Positions 33,684 to 45,525 of a DNA stretch of 64,000 nucleotides are shown piece after piece (the stretch's first letter is position 1; each line of letters begins with the position of its first letter). The DNA is taken from the NCBI RefSeq assembly GCF_048569485.1, contig NC_134357.1, positions 335,224,742 through 335,288,741 of the forward strand, written 5' to 3'. The stretch is from Anomaloglossus baeobatrachus (Eukaryota > Chordata > Amphibia > Anura > Aromobatidae). The notes under the pieces are model-generated. The model searched no databases, was not told where the DNA came from, and was given only the letters and a program-made list of their open reading frames with translations. A program made the translations under genes and the position numbers.

Positions 33684-34231
33684 AGGGTGCTTTACACGCT
33701 GCGACATCGCTAACGATATATCGTTGGGGTCACGTCGTTAGTGACGCACATCCGGCGCCGTTAGAGACATCGCAGCGTGTGACACCAAGGAGCGATGATC
33801 AACGAGCGCAAAAAAGCGAAAAATCGTTGCTTGTTGACACGTCGCTCCTTTTCTAAATATCGTTGCTGTAGGTACGATGTTGTTCGTCATTCCTGTGGCT
33901 GCACACATGTGTGACACCGCAGGAACAACAAACATCTCCTTACCTGCGACCGCCGGCAATGATGAAGGAAGGAGGTGGGCGGCATATTCCGGCCGCTCAT
34001 CTCCGCCACTCCTCTGCTATTGGACGCCTGCCGTGTGACGTCGCTGTGACGCTGCACGTACCGCCCCCTTAGAAAGGAGGCGGATCGCCGGCCAGAGCGA
34101 CGTCGCAGGGAAGGTGGGTGTTAGGGATGTTGTGCGCCACGGGCAGCGATTTGCCCGTGACACACAATTGACGGGGGCAGGTACGCTCGCTAGCGATATC
34201 GGTATCGATATTGCAGCGTGTAAAGTACCCT
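33684..34231. mobile_element. MITE, GTGTAAAG family, complete, opposite orientation
   Basis: Ends AGGGTGCTTTACACGCTGCG and GCAGCGTGTAAAGTACCCT with TA at 34232-34233. With the truncated copy it makes a head-to-head pair about 1 kb long. Confidence 0.9.
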
Positions 34232-34239
34232 TAAGTGTG

Positions 34240-35660
34240 GGGTAGGGAGCCAGTAGCTCTCTGCTCCACAGCAGTTTTCAACCCGGTGTGCTTCCAAGAA
34301 TACATATCCTGTACAAAGCAGTGCTTGGCTGGTGCCCCTGTGACTGTTACATCCCTGCCCCTCTGCCGTTCCTATGTTGTATATGTTTTAACATAAAATC
34401 CTGAGAAATTACTTGATAAGTTATTACACTTAGGCTTTTATTAGGACTAATTGGTGAAATGTTATTTGTATCATGGAGATAATGGTAAGAACATGTTCAT
34501 CTAACATGTAATTGGGCAGAGATGTTTTCCCTGTTCCTGGGCTGCCGTTTCAGCTCTTGCACATATTCACAGATATGGAATAAAGCACCCATAGCCTGTG
34601 CGGTCAACAATGATACTCGTTCTGTCTCTGATTACATGTTTTTTTCTTTTTTTCCTCTTAGGTCCCTAAGAAACAAATGGACAGTATTTAGGCATCAGCA
34701 TTATGGATCACTCTTCCTTAGGGGAATTGGGATTCTATGTGCCACCACACTATAGCTATAAACGGTAAAACTGTAGTATAGAAATAAAGCGGTCTTTATG
34801 GGTTAGATACTATCTGACATTTTTGCTGCTTCAAGTGATCTAAACAAGTAATGACCCTGTAACTGACATACTACAAAAGATCATGGGAGACTCCATATTC
34901 TTTTCCTAGCATCTATTTTGCTACATTGTATTATTCTTGTGGTCATGATCTAGTTACAAGATATCATTGTGTGTATAAATCTGTCTATGATAATGATCTA
35001 AGCACTGGTACTTGCTTATTATCATTATAGATACAGATATTCAGGCTTCTGTGTCTAATTCTTCATCTTTCTGTAAGTGGCAGCTTCGCTCACATCTCCA
35101 CCCCCTTCTCCTGAAAGCCTCTTCTGTCTTCCCAGGCTGATCCCCTTGTGTTACACACATAATGGAGTAGCGCAGGCGCACAAGCTCCCTGCAGATTGCG
35201 GTTGGAACAGCAGTGTTATTACATTAGGTCGGATTCTCTGCATTTAACCTCTTCACTGCCATTACACATCACATCAAGGAAGGTGGGCACCCAATACCAA
35301 GATATACCACATTTTATTACCTGATCTGCCCTCTCTCCCCAGCATGGATGTGGCTGCCAGAGATAACAGAATTCCTTTCTGCTGAGAGGAGCATCATTCT
35401 TTTGGTTATTTTACAGGTACAAGACGTCAGGAAATATGATTTATTGACGACAGGGTAGTGATGGGCACCATTCTGAAATAGCGAGCAATGTAATTGTACT
35501 GCATACATCATTATATAAGTGAATGAGTCTTGTGCTATCACCTTTATTATCTTCTTGTCCATGTCATTACTTTTTATCTATCCATATTGAAATATGGATG
35601 ACTTATGTTTTTTATCTCTGTCCATCCCTATTTTTTATTTTTTTATTTCGACAATTGAAG
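34240..35660. other. Unassigned; possible upstream part of l3mbtl1
   Basis: No element ends are seen. A 5' exon or promoter of l3mbtl1 could lie here but none can be defended from sequence alone. Confidence 0.4.
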
Positions 35661-35791
35661 CACTGCATGTTCTGACCTGGGAGTCACTACAATGGATATA
35701 TCAGCACCCAAAGTGAAAAGTGACGAGGACAGTGATGTACGTCTGTGCCAAGTGACCGCCGGCTGCACCGTACTTTTACCATCTGCCTCAG
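35661..35791 (+). CDS. l3mbtl1: l3mbtl1 candidate 5' exon
   Basis: A pyrimidine-rich tract and AG at 35659-35660 precede it; GTACAT follows at 35792. The frame is open and encodes MDISAPKVKSDEDSDVRL after an internal ATG at 35692, ending in phase 1. That ATG may be the start codon if the upstream part is untranslated. The end, SDVRLCQVTAGCTVLLPSAS, weakly resembles the human segment 'STVRLLDWTG'. Evidence is splice signals, phase and weak similarity only. Confidence 0.45.
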
Positions 35792-36388
35792 GTACATCTG
35801 TAGGGAAAAATGTCAGCCCAAAACCACCAAATGGGAGTCTGTAGATCATTGCTGTGTTATACTTTCCTGTAAGACAACATATAGTGTGAGATAGATGATA
35901 CGTAATATATAAATGTACATTAATTATATCAACCATACAAATCTATACCACTAAGATATAACAGCGGATCCAATAGCCTTATATCCATGTAGTACCAACC
36001 AGCGGGGGCTTATCTAGGGCAATGTAAGTTGTCATTTTATTAGTCTTTCATTGCATGCTATTCAATGTATGGTAATGAGTAAAGAGGCTAAATACTGTGG
36101 TCCATATAACCACCATACTCTGTTTCATATCATGACAACTTAGGCTCTTTCGCAGATTCCATCATTCTCCGCCGTAAGAAAAAGCATACTGAGCTGTTTT
36201 TTTCAGTTTCACAACGATGGACAACCTAATAGAAACCTATCAGGCCCCATAGCAGTCAATGGGGTTCCCCAATCGCTGAGTTTGTCTGATCATGACCGTT
36301 CCATTTTCTGTATGATCACCGATTTTTGGTAACTGAATTCTAAACGCAGCATTACACACACCGAAAATCTTTTCATTCTTTTCACCAG

Positions 36389-36486
36389 CTGTCAGCGCAC
36401 CTATCGTTACCTGCCCAGTACAGCATCGGCCTTTAGTGGAAGAAAAGAGGCGTGTGGAGCCAGTTAAGGCCACCGTCAACCCACAG
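36389..36486 (+). CDS. l3mbtl1: l3mbtl1 candidate exon
   Basis: Acceptor TTTTCATTCTTTTCACCAG and donor GTCAGT bound a 98-bp open stretch. It enters in phase 1 and leaves in phase 0, as required by its neighbours. It encodes VEEKRRVEPVKATVNPQ at its end. No clear similarity to known L3MBTL1 was recalled, so it remains a candidate. Confidence 0.4.
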
Positions 36487-37768
36487 GTCAGTCAAAATTA
36501 GGTTAGGACTATACGATGTTGTGTGCAAATTGCTTTATGTGTTGTCAATATATGAGAAAAAGTTGTAAACGACCTTGCAACTATGTCATACTGGACTTTT
36601 TGCTATAATTGTGACTTTCTGTGCTAGAGTTGCTTCCAAGATATTTTTTATTTGTTTTCTGCTGAATATTATTGCAATGCAGGCCCACTTTCCTGCTTTA
36701 TAATCCTAGTGTGACTGTCATTACCTAAAACCCTGCCAATGTCTGGTAAAGCTCTAAGGGGCTGCAGTTCTCCACCATAGGCTGGGACCTATGTGATCGC
36801 ATTTTCTGTGACAGACGCCTGTGTACCCAGCGTACCCAGCAGAAGACGCATCAGGAAAATGCCACCTGTGTTTTTCCTGAAGCGTCTTCTTTGATGTCTT
36901 TTGCGTCACTTTTGCGCGGCTTTCTTGACAACTTTTTTTTACTTATTATTTCATTTATGAGATAGTGTTGGCTTTGAATCAGAAGTCACCTGATGAATAC
37001 CTAGGTCATTTCCTACAGCTTTATGAGATTCAAAACCTGAAGCGGTTAAAAAAGGGAAAAAAAGATGGAACATATGCACAGGAAGCCATTTTGAAATTGC
37101 TGTGCATATGTTTACGAATAAGCGGCCCCATGTAAGTTGGGGTTCGCTGGGTTAGGCAGGACTTAAGTTAAAAGTTTGGTTTGGCACCCGGACCACATAT
37201 AAGTCAATGGAGATCTAAACTTCTAAAATGGATGTAGAATGGTCATAATAAGGCTAGGGGGCTTAAAAAGGAAGCAAAATGGGGGTAATTGACCAGCAAA
37301 CAAATGTGGATAGGGAATAAAATAAAAGAAATGATGTGGGCTCCCGCCTAATTTTGATAACCAGCGCAGGTAAAGCAGACACTTGCGGCTGCCACCATCA
37401 GCTGTCTGTTTTACCTTGGCTGGTTATCAAAAATAGATGAAATCCCATACCGTTTTTTTAAAATTATTTAAATTTAAACATAAAGCGGACAGCTGGGGGC
37501 TAGCATTATCAGGCTGGGAAGGCCCATGCTTATTTGGCCCTTCAAAACCTAAAAATAGCAGTCCATAGCCACCCCAGAAGTGGCGCATATATTAGATATG
37601 TAAATGTTGGCGCTTTGTCTGCCCCTTCCTGATTGCCCTGGTGCGGTGGAAATTGGGGTAATAATATTGGGATTGATTTCAGCTGTGAATTGACAGGGCA
37701 GTGTGCTGCACAATGTTTCCTTATGGAGTTTTTTTTATTGCATATAGAAATAAAGCTTAAAAGTTTTA
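36487..37768. other. Intronic repeat-derived sequence
   Basis: From about 37320 to 37690 it resembles the arms of the palindrome at 12904-14751: GGCTGGTTATC, GCATATATTAGATAT, CTGATTGCCCTGGTGCG and TTGGGGTAATAAT. The part before 37320 shows nothing recognisable. Confidence 0.55.
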
Positions 37769-38448
37769 AAAGGAACCTGTCAGGTGCAATATGCACCCAG
37801 AACCATGAGCAGTTCTGGGTGCATATGGCTAATCCCTGCCTAACAGTCCCTGTATACACTAGCATAGATAAAGGGATCTTTAGAATAAGTATTTCTAAAG
37901 ATCTTTTATTTTATGCTAACGAGCACAGGGACTAGTCCTAAGGGCGTTATATCCCCCGACTAGCCACCCTCTTAGCATATTAGCATGCCCACAGGAGCAT
38001 ACTAACATGTTAATCAATTCAGCATCACCAGCGGTGATGTGTGTACCTGTGTTGACTGTGACTGCTCTTCTGAATGCCAGGCACTTCCAGTCATGTGCAG
38101 TATGAAGCCGGGTATATGTGTCCGATTTCAGAGATGTCTACTTTGCATGACCAGAAGTGCCCAGTATTCAGAAGTGCAAACACAGGTACACACGTCACCG
38201 CTGGTGATGCTGAATTGAATAGCATGTTAGTGCTAACATGATAAGGGGGCGGACTAGTAGGGGGATATAACGCCCAGGGGACTAGTCCCCGTGCTCATTA
38301 GCATACGATAAAAGATCTTTAGAAATACATTTTCTAAAGATCCCTTTATCTATACTAGTGTATACAGGGACGATTAGGTAGGGCTTAGCAATATGCACCC
38401 AGAACTGGTCGTGGTTCTGGGGGCATATTACACCTGACAAGTTCCCTT
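37769..38448. mobile_element. Palindromic MITE, 680 bp
   Basis: Ends AAGGAACCTGTCAGGTGCAA and the inverted CACCTGACAAGTTCCCTT, with TA on both sides. The arms carry TGCACCCAGAAC, AAAGATC and GATATAACGCCC in mirror order. Confidence 0.88.
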
Positions 38449-38592
38449 TAACCCTTTTGTTGGGTTATCCCTTATATTTTAGCTTGTTTGTGTCTGCTAA
38501 GAAGTAGTTTCCCTTCTATCAGTAAATGATATATTAACAACATATTGATTATATCTTAGTGAGATAGCATCAAAATGTTACAGAACACTATA

Positions 38593-38703
38593 GGGTACTT
38601 TACACGCTGCGATATCGGTACCGATATCGCTAGCGAGCGTACTCGCCCCCGTCGGTTGTGCAACCTGGGCAAATCGCTGCCCGTGGCGCACAACATCACT
38701 TAA
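38593..38703. mobile_element. MITE, GTGTAAAG family, left-end fragment
   Basis: AGGGTACTTTACACGCTGCG through GGCGCACAACATCACT, then cut off by the next copy, which repeats the same end. Confidence 0.85.
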
Positions 38704-39269
38704 CAGTACTTTACACGCTACGATATTGGTATCGATATCGCTAGCGAGCGTACCCGCCCTCGTCAGTTGTGCGACACGGCCACATCGCTGCCCATGGCGC
38801 ACAACATCGCTTACACCCATCACACGAACTTACCTTCCCTGCGACGTCGCTGTGGCCGGCGAACCACCTCCTTTCTAAGGGGGCGGTTCGTGCGGCATCA
38901 CAGCGATGTCACATGGCAGCCATCCAATAGAAGCGGAGGGGCGGAGATGAGCGGGCAGAAGATCCTGCCCACCTCCTTCCTTCCTTCTTTTCCGGTGGAC
39001 GCAGGTAGATGTTCGTCGTTCCTGCGGTGTCACACGTAGCAATGTGTGGTGCCGCAAGAACAAGAACAACATCGTACCTGCAGCAGCAACGGTATTAAGG
39101 AAAGGAGCGACGTGTCAACAATCAACGATTTTTGATGTTTTTACGATCGTTGATCGTCGCTCCTTGGTGTTACACGCTGCGATGTCGCTAACGGCGCCGG
39201 ATGTGCGTCACTAACGACGTGACCCTGACGATATATCGTTAGCGATGTCGCAACGTGTAAAGTACCCTT
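38704..39269. mobile_element. MITE, GTGTAAAG family, nearly complete
   Basis: Starts AGTACTTTACACGCTACG and ends CAACGTGTAAAGTACCCTT. It contains the whole family interior and is arranged in tandem with the fragment to its left. Confidence 0.88.
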
Positions 39270-39543
39270 TAGTGTACACCAGTCAATGTACATTTATCAA
39301 TAAAATACAATACTAGACTAGTAAACCATGAAACATTTCCTCTCTTGGGACCATATGAAAGAGTTATGGCAATGACACCAATAAATCAATATACATGGTT
39401 CATTTATTGGCTCTTTATCAAAGTGCTTGGCAGATTCCCTAGGTTGTAGTTGCTCTGTACTTCTCATGCACCACAACACGCATATAAAAGACTCAATGAC
39501 TGATGCCTGTACAGTAATTTCTTATCATCTGAAATATGTCTTA

Positions 39544-39900
39544 AAGGGATTCTGTCAGCAGGTTTTTTCTACCTAATCTGAGAGCAGCATGTAGAGTCAG
39601 AGACCCTTATTCAAGCAATGTCACTTACTGGGTTGCTTGCTGTAGTTTTGATAAAATCACTGTTATCAGCAGATTATAACTTGAGGACTAGTAAACTCTC
39701 TGCCATGTAGTTGTACATACCGTATGATGAGCTGTGTATAACCCCGCCCACATCACTGATTGCCAGCTTTCTGCCTATGCACAGTGTACACAGAGAGCTA
39801 TCAGTAAGTGGTGTGGGCGGGGTTATACAGAGCTCAGCATTCAGAGAACTGGCAGGTCTCTGCACCTCCATCATGCTGCTCTAAGATGATTTAGCAAAAA
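39544..39900. mobile_element. MITE fragment ('AAGGGATTCTGTCAGCAGG')
   Basis: The left end AAGGGATTCTGTCAGCAGG is followed by a palindromic centre (ATAACCCCGCCCACA with TGTGGGCGGGGTTAT). The matching right end is not seen. Confidence 0.65.
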
Positions 39901-40432
39901 AAGTGACAAATTGTAACACACAGGAATGAGGTTGCGAACTGTAACGCAAAAGACATTATAAAGCAGCAAAAAACAGATTTGTTACAAACTCAAGATTTAC
40001 TTCATCAAATGGGAAAAAAATCAAAGTATTATGTGAATTTTGTAAATTGCCACTTATTGCAGATCTGGTAATTGATATAAAACACCATGAGAATAAAGAT
40101 AACTAGTCTATTAATGTGTACGGTAGCTAATTACCAAAATGAACTGAATACAGTTAAGCTTGATGCTTTTCATGATTTTTGAAAGCTAATATAGGAATGT
40201 GTCTATATCCTAATTGTGCCTGCAAATGAACATGTACACAAGCTCAGCAATGCAGGCAATAACCCTTGCTCATCGTACAAGCAATTTTAGTCAGGATTTT
40301 TACATCCGATAACTCTGACTTTAGTTTTGGCTTGTGAATATTGATGTAAAATACTGACCAGATTTCTATCATGTGAAAATGGCCTAAATCTGGAGTGTGT
40401 GCATGAAGCCTTATTCTCCATTTCTCTGTTAG

Positions 40433-40535
40433 TTCTGTTTGACCTCACTGGATCCTAAAGAGGAAACTTCCATACACCCCAAAGATGAAAGGCAACAAGG
40501 GACCATAGAAATAAACAGACACACGTACCGACAAG
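40433..40535 (+). CDS. l3mbtl1: l3mbtl1 probable exon (acidic N-terminal region)
   Basis: Acceptor TTCTCCATTTCTCTGTTAG and donor GTAACT enclose 103 bp. The frame is open from phase 0 to phase 1, exactly what the secure exon at 47199 needs. It encodes SLDPKEETSIHPKDERQQG, a charged stretch where the human protein is also acidic and poorly conserved. Confidence 0.55.
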
Positions 40536-40603
40536 GTAACTCCTCACTCTATGAAAGCAATCCATGTGGATTTTCGAGCACCGCACATTATTAGAAATTT
40601 TTG

Positions 40604-40667
<64 letters not shown>
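40604..40667. repeat. (TA)n microsatellite
   Basis: About 30 TA units, uninterrupted. Confidence 0.95.
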
Positions 40668-40671
<4 letters not shown>

Positions 40672-40829
40672 CAGAAATTTGATCAAAAACACAGACCGTA
40701 CAACAACACTAAATAATTAAAGTGTAAGGGAATTGGTACATATCCAAAAATAATAATAGTGTGTGGGTCATATGGACGTGGTTGACCTACGGTAACATAA
40801 CAAGGCACCAAAACAGAACAAAAAATTCA

Positions 40830-41797
40830 AGAGAAAACCGATTAAGTCAAACAGTATAACAATTTTATTATTAAAAATGATTGCCAAATGGCAGAGAACC
40901 TAAAAACAGTGGCATCACATGTATAAATATTTTGTACAGTGGGAGCCGGTATCAAGGTACAGGTACTATATTATTCATCTGAGGCAAAAAATGGCATACA
41001 AAAATGTAAAAACTTCAGCTGATAGTTGGTTAGAATGCAATGAAAAAAGGGGGGGGGGTGGTGGAGTACCAAAATGATTCAACATCAATAGTGTAGTCAT
41101 ACAAGGAAAAACCAACAGATAACAGCCTGCACATGTATTTTAGTGTGAATGATAGTAATGAGTGAAGGTTTAAATGAAGGAAGTGTACCAGTGAGGCATA
41201 TGCAAGAACAGTTGATAACATGCATGAGGATTATAAGATCTATGGTGCAAGGGGTAACTGAGGCAAAGAATTCAGCCAGGGTTTAAGTACAAGAAAGCAT
41301 ATGAAGAGGGTTTTTTTTACCTGGACACAGAGATACCAGTGCTCGCATGTGATGCCAGCCCCGACGCGCACGTTTCGGCGTCACCTTCGTCACCTTCGTC
41401 ATGCATGTTATCAACTGTTCTTGCATATGCCTCACTGGTACACTTCCTTCATTTAAACCTTCACTCATTACTATCATTCACACTAAAATACATGTGCAGG
41501 CTGTTATCTGTTGGTTTTTCCTTGTATGACTACACTATTGATGTTGAATCATTTTGGTACTCCACCACCCCCCCCCCCTTTTTTCATTGCATTCTAACCA
41601 ACTATCAGCTGAAGTTTTTACATTTTTGTATGCCATTTTTTGCCTCAGATGAATAATATAGTACCTGTACCTTGATACCGGCTCCCACTGTACAAAATAT
41701 TTATACATGTGATGCCACTGTTTTTAGGTTCTCTGCCATTTGGCAATCATTTTTAATAATAAAATTGTTATACTGTTTGACTTAATCGGTTTTCTCT
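40830..41797. repeat. Near-perfect hairpin, arms about 398 bp
   Basis: The arms 40830-41227 and 41399-41797 are reverse complements with almost no differences; 60 consecutive codons read identically from both. The spacer is about 170 bp. The right arm's inner edge carries GACGCGCACGTTTCGGCGTC, like the foldback elements at 25170 and 45526. The run of G/C at 41046 and 41565 is preserved in both arms. Confidence 0.95.
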
Positions 41798-42202
41798 ATA
41801 TATATATAAAAGTATATATATATATATACAGTGCCTTGCGAAAGTATTTGGCCTCCTTGAATTTTTCAACCTTTCCCACATTTCAGGCTTCAAATATAAA
41901 GTTAAAAATTTAAATGTTATGATGAAGAATCAACAACAAGTGGGACACAATTGTGAAGTTGAACAAAAGTTATTGCTTATTTTAACTTTTGTAAAATAAA
42001 AGAAACTGAAAATTGGGGCGTGCAATATTATTCGTCCCCTTCACTTTCAGAGCAGCAAACTCACTCCAGAAGTTCATTGAGGATCTCTGAATGAACCAAT
42101 GTTGTCCTAAATGACTGATGATGTGAAATATAATCCACCTGTGAGTAATCTAGTCTCCGTATAAATGCACCTGCTCTGTGATAGTCTCAGGGTTCTGTTT
42201 AA

Positions 42203-42837
42203 GGCCCCTTTCACACGTCAGTGATTCTGGGACGTTTGTGCTTTTTTTTAAACGTACCAGAATCACTGACATACGCAGACCCATTATAATGAATGGGTCT
42301 GCTCACACGTCAGTGATTTTTCACTGCACGTGTCTCCGTGCAGCGTACCCGCATGTGCGTGATTGCTGCACGGAGACATGTCCATTTTTTTCTGGCATCA
42401 CTGATGTTCTACGGACCACGCAGTGGTGTGGTCCGTGAAACACGTGCCAGAAAAAAACGTGCATTTAAAATAATAAACATTTTAACTCACCCGGCGTCCA
42501 GCGATGTCCTCTGCAGCCCGTTCTCCCTGCTGCTTCTAAGCCGGCTGAATACTGTCACGCATATTCATTATGCGCGACACAGCCGACCCGGAAGCAGCTG
42601 CTGCAGGGGTCAGCGCCGGCCGGATGCTGCACCGCGGGAGCGATCAGCACCATGGAGAGCGGGAGCGGGCGCAGGTGAGTGAATCTCTAAGTGCAATCAC
42701 GGGCCACGGAGAACGGAGCCCGGATTGCACTTAGACAACCCACGTGTGCCGTGATTTTCGGCACACGCAGGGACATGTGCGTGTTTTACACGCCAGTGAA
42801 AAACGTCTGTGTTTTTCACTGACGTGTGAAACGGGCC
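42203..42837. mobile_element. PIF/Harbinger-like MITE nested in the Tc1 copy
   Basis: TAA flanks at 42200-42202 and 42838-42840. Ends GGCCCCTTTCACACGTCAGT and ACTGACGTGTGAAACGGGCC are inverted. Same broad family as 23857-24494. Removing it restores the Tc1 leader up to the start codon. Confidence 0.9.
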
Positions 42838-42855
42838 TAAAGCGCAGATAGCATC

Positions 42856-43662
42856 ATGAAGACCAAGGAACACAACAGGCAGGTCCGTGATACTGTTGTG
42901 GAGAAGTTTAAAGCCTTATTTGGTTACAAAAAGATTTCCACAACTTTAAACATCCCAAAAAGAACTGTGCAAGCGATCATATTGAAATGGAAGGAGTATG
43001 ATACCACTGCAAATCTACCAAGACCTGGCCGTCCCTCAAAAATGTCATCTCAAACAAGGAAAAGACTGATCAGAGATGCAGCCAAGAGGCCCATGATCAC
43101 TCTGGATGAACTGCAGAGCTCTACAGCTGAGGTGGGAGAGTCTGTCCATAGGACAACAATCAGTCGTACACTGCACAAATCTGGCCTTTAAAGAAGGAGA
43201 AAGCTATTTCTCAAAGATATCCATAAAAAGTGTAGTTTAAAGTTTGCCACAAGTCACCTGGGAGACACACCAAACATGTGGAAGAAGGTGCTTTGGTCAG
43301 ATGAAACCAAAATCAAACTTTTTGGGCACAATGCCAAACGATATGTTTGGTGTAAAAGCAACAAGCTCATCACCCAGAACACACCATCCCCACTGTCAAA
43401 CATGGTGGTGGCAGCATCATGTTTTGGGCCTGCGTTTCTTCAGCAGGGACAGGGAAGATGGTTAAAATTGATGGAAGGATGGATGGAGCCAAATACAGGG
43501 CCATTCTTGAAGAAAACCTGTTGGAGTCGGCAAAAGACTTGAGACTGGAACGGAGATTTGTCTTTCAACAAGACAATGATACAAAACATAAAGCAAAATC
43601 TACAATGAAATGGTTCACAAATTAACGTATCCAGGTGTTAGAATGGCCAAGTCAAAGTCCAG
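42856..43662 (+). pseudogene. Tc1 transposase, broken and truncated
   Basis: The start MKTKEHNRQVRDTVVEKF lies at 42856. Both helix-turn-helix units and GRPSK are present. An in-frame stop interrupts the frame at about 43189, and further frame changes follow the WSDETKIKLF box (first catalytic Asp). FQQDNDTKHKAKS (second Asp) is present with His-to-Thr-type drift. The block holding the catalytic Glu is lost with the 3' end. Confidence 0.88.
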
Positions 43663-43976
43663 ATGTCCTTTAATGGTCCATAAGTGTGACAGCGATGTTT
43701 CAGTTCACCTGGAGCCTTTTTCAGGTAGTGCGCTGATTTCAAACAGGAAGTATAGTGTCTCATTTACATACCATTTACATATAATTAGTACTTATTTCCC
43801 TATAACAGTGTATGCATAACACATACCTATTAGTATATTTACAGTGTTACAAGTAAACAATCCCGTGCTATGCTGTCCTTGCATCATACAGTGTAATATC
43901 CTTTAAAAGTGCATTAGTGCTCAATTGGACATATATTACACACTTGTGTTGTATATAATATATCAGATGACTCATC

Positions 43977-45127
43977 TGTACCGCCCCGGGGCTCGGCCGC
44001 AGTCGAGCCGCTCGGATTCGGGCTCGTCGGTGGGTGGCTCGAGCGCCTCCGGACTCGGGGGTCACGTTGCTCTGAAGGGAGGCTGGCGCTATGTGAGGGG
44101 TTTCGATGGGGAGGTTCACGGCCGGAGCCGCGGTTTTGGGTTTAAGTTCGTGATGCCACCCACGGGTCGTGGTGAGTGTGGACACCACCGCTGCCGTTGA
44201 CTAGGCTCCCGGGAACGGTGTTGTGCAGCCAGGTGTTGACCCCTCCGTGGGTAGGGGGTTGATGGTCCCGGGGCCCGGTTGTTGGGATTAGGATGTGGGG
44301 ATGTGGGCGTGTTGGCGCGATGCGCGGCCCGAGGGCACTGTTGTACTCACTATGACAGATACACCGAAGTTTCTGATAAACCAAAAAAATGGTGATCGGT
44401 GCCTGCAGCCGGCTGTGTCTGGTCCCCCACCCGGTTTGGTGGTCCCCGCCTTTCTCCTGCACCTCGTTTATAGATTTTGACTGCCTGCGTTTCCGCGATG
44501 GGAGTCTGCTCCCCGGCTTTGTGTGTGTGTCGGGAGAGTCCGTTTGCCCGCAGACGCTGGTCCGTGGGATCTCTCTGCCTGAGCGGTGGCTTTCTATCCC
44601 CCTGGTTGGGTTGTTGTCTTCAGTCGGGACTTGGGTGGGAAAGAACCTAAGGTCCAGACCCCAATCAGTGAATTTGACTCGGTCCAGTGGCTTCTGGGCT
44701 TCGTTCTGGGTCTGAGTACCCCTTCTGGTGCTCCGGTTTCCAGTTGGTTCCCCGGTTTGGTACCGGCGGGCCACAACCCTGTCCCGGTCCCTTACGGTTC
44801 CACCAGCCGTCTTCCCGGCTCCTGCAGGTGGCAACCACCGTCTGCCTCCTGGCCACAGGGTATCCGGGCTACGACCCAGATCCCCGACAGACGTTTTCTC
44901 CTTCTAGACTACTCTCCTCCCTAACTTAATCTCTTGCTTTTCCCGCCTCAGGCTATCCGAACTCCTCGGTGGGCGTGGCCGACCGCCTGTCTCCGCCCCC
45001 GGGTGTGAATATCAAAGCCTGAGAGGGGTGACTCAGGCTTTTTAGGTTGGCTGCTGTTACCTTTTTAGGGGACTGGTGTTTGTGCAAGGGCCTGTCTGTG
45101 ACTACCTGGCTAGTCCAGGGCGTCACA
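43977..45127 (-). mobile_element. Solo LTR fossil (Ty3/Gypsy-like)
   Basis: 1151 bp from TGTACCGCCCCGGGG to GTCCAGGGCGTCACA, flanked by the 4-bp duplication CATC (43973-43976 and 45128-45131). Shares GATGCCACCCACGGG and CCGTGGGTAGGGG with the other LTRs. It lies in an l3mbtl1 intron. Confidence 0.85.
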
Positions 45128-45525
45128 CATCCATCGCAGAGTTAACGTAAACCCCATGTGTTCACCGATATCGGCGTCCTATGCAGCTCTGCTTCACATG
45201 TCTGTATTACTCTGTACTGATAGGTTCAATTCTCTTTTTACTCCACACCTGTTCTGTACACATCCAGAAACCAACCACATTTCAACAGGGAAAGGGCGCA
45301 CTTGGCTCGCGCATGCTCAATACTCTGCATAGTGTGATCTATGCCAATTAGATCCTTATTATATCAGCAAAAGCCACAATGGAGTACCTCAAAAGGTGCA
45401 AGCTGAAGGTTTCACAATAGTCCCTGATCCTCAAACAAGAATTAGCTACAAAAATGTAAAAGATGAAAATATTTTTTTTTTTGCCTTAAATACAAAGAAA
45501 ATTTGTCATCATTAATGTAATCCAA
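45128..45525. other. Unassigned intronic sequence
   Basis: No gene or element was recognised. Confidence 0.5.

Larger units (their letters stand above)
41829..43662 (+). mobile_element. Third Tc1 transposon, 3' truncated, with nested MITE
   Basis: Left terminus CAGTGCCTTGCGAAAGTATT after TA. The 5' untranslated part is interrupted by a MITE at 42203-42837, then the coding region follows. It ends abruptly near 43662, after a stretch reading EWPSQSP; the 3' end is absent. Confidence 0.88.

Noticed and set aside
34640-34720. Possible l3mbtl1 exon after TTTTTCCTCTTAG
   Set aside because: Good acceptor, but the frame stops quickly and no suitable donor or phase was found.
35643-35936. 97-aa minus-strand frame
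   Set aside because: Antisense to the candidate l3mbtl1 exon, which has splice sites and correct phase on the plus strand.
41030-41656. Identical 60-aa stretch encoded on both strands
   Set aside because: Result of the near-perfect hairpin, not a duplicated gene.
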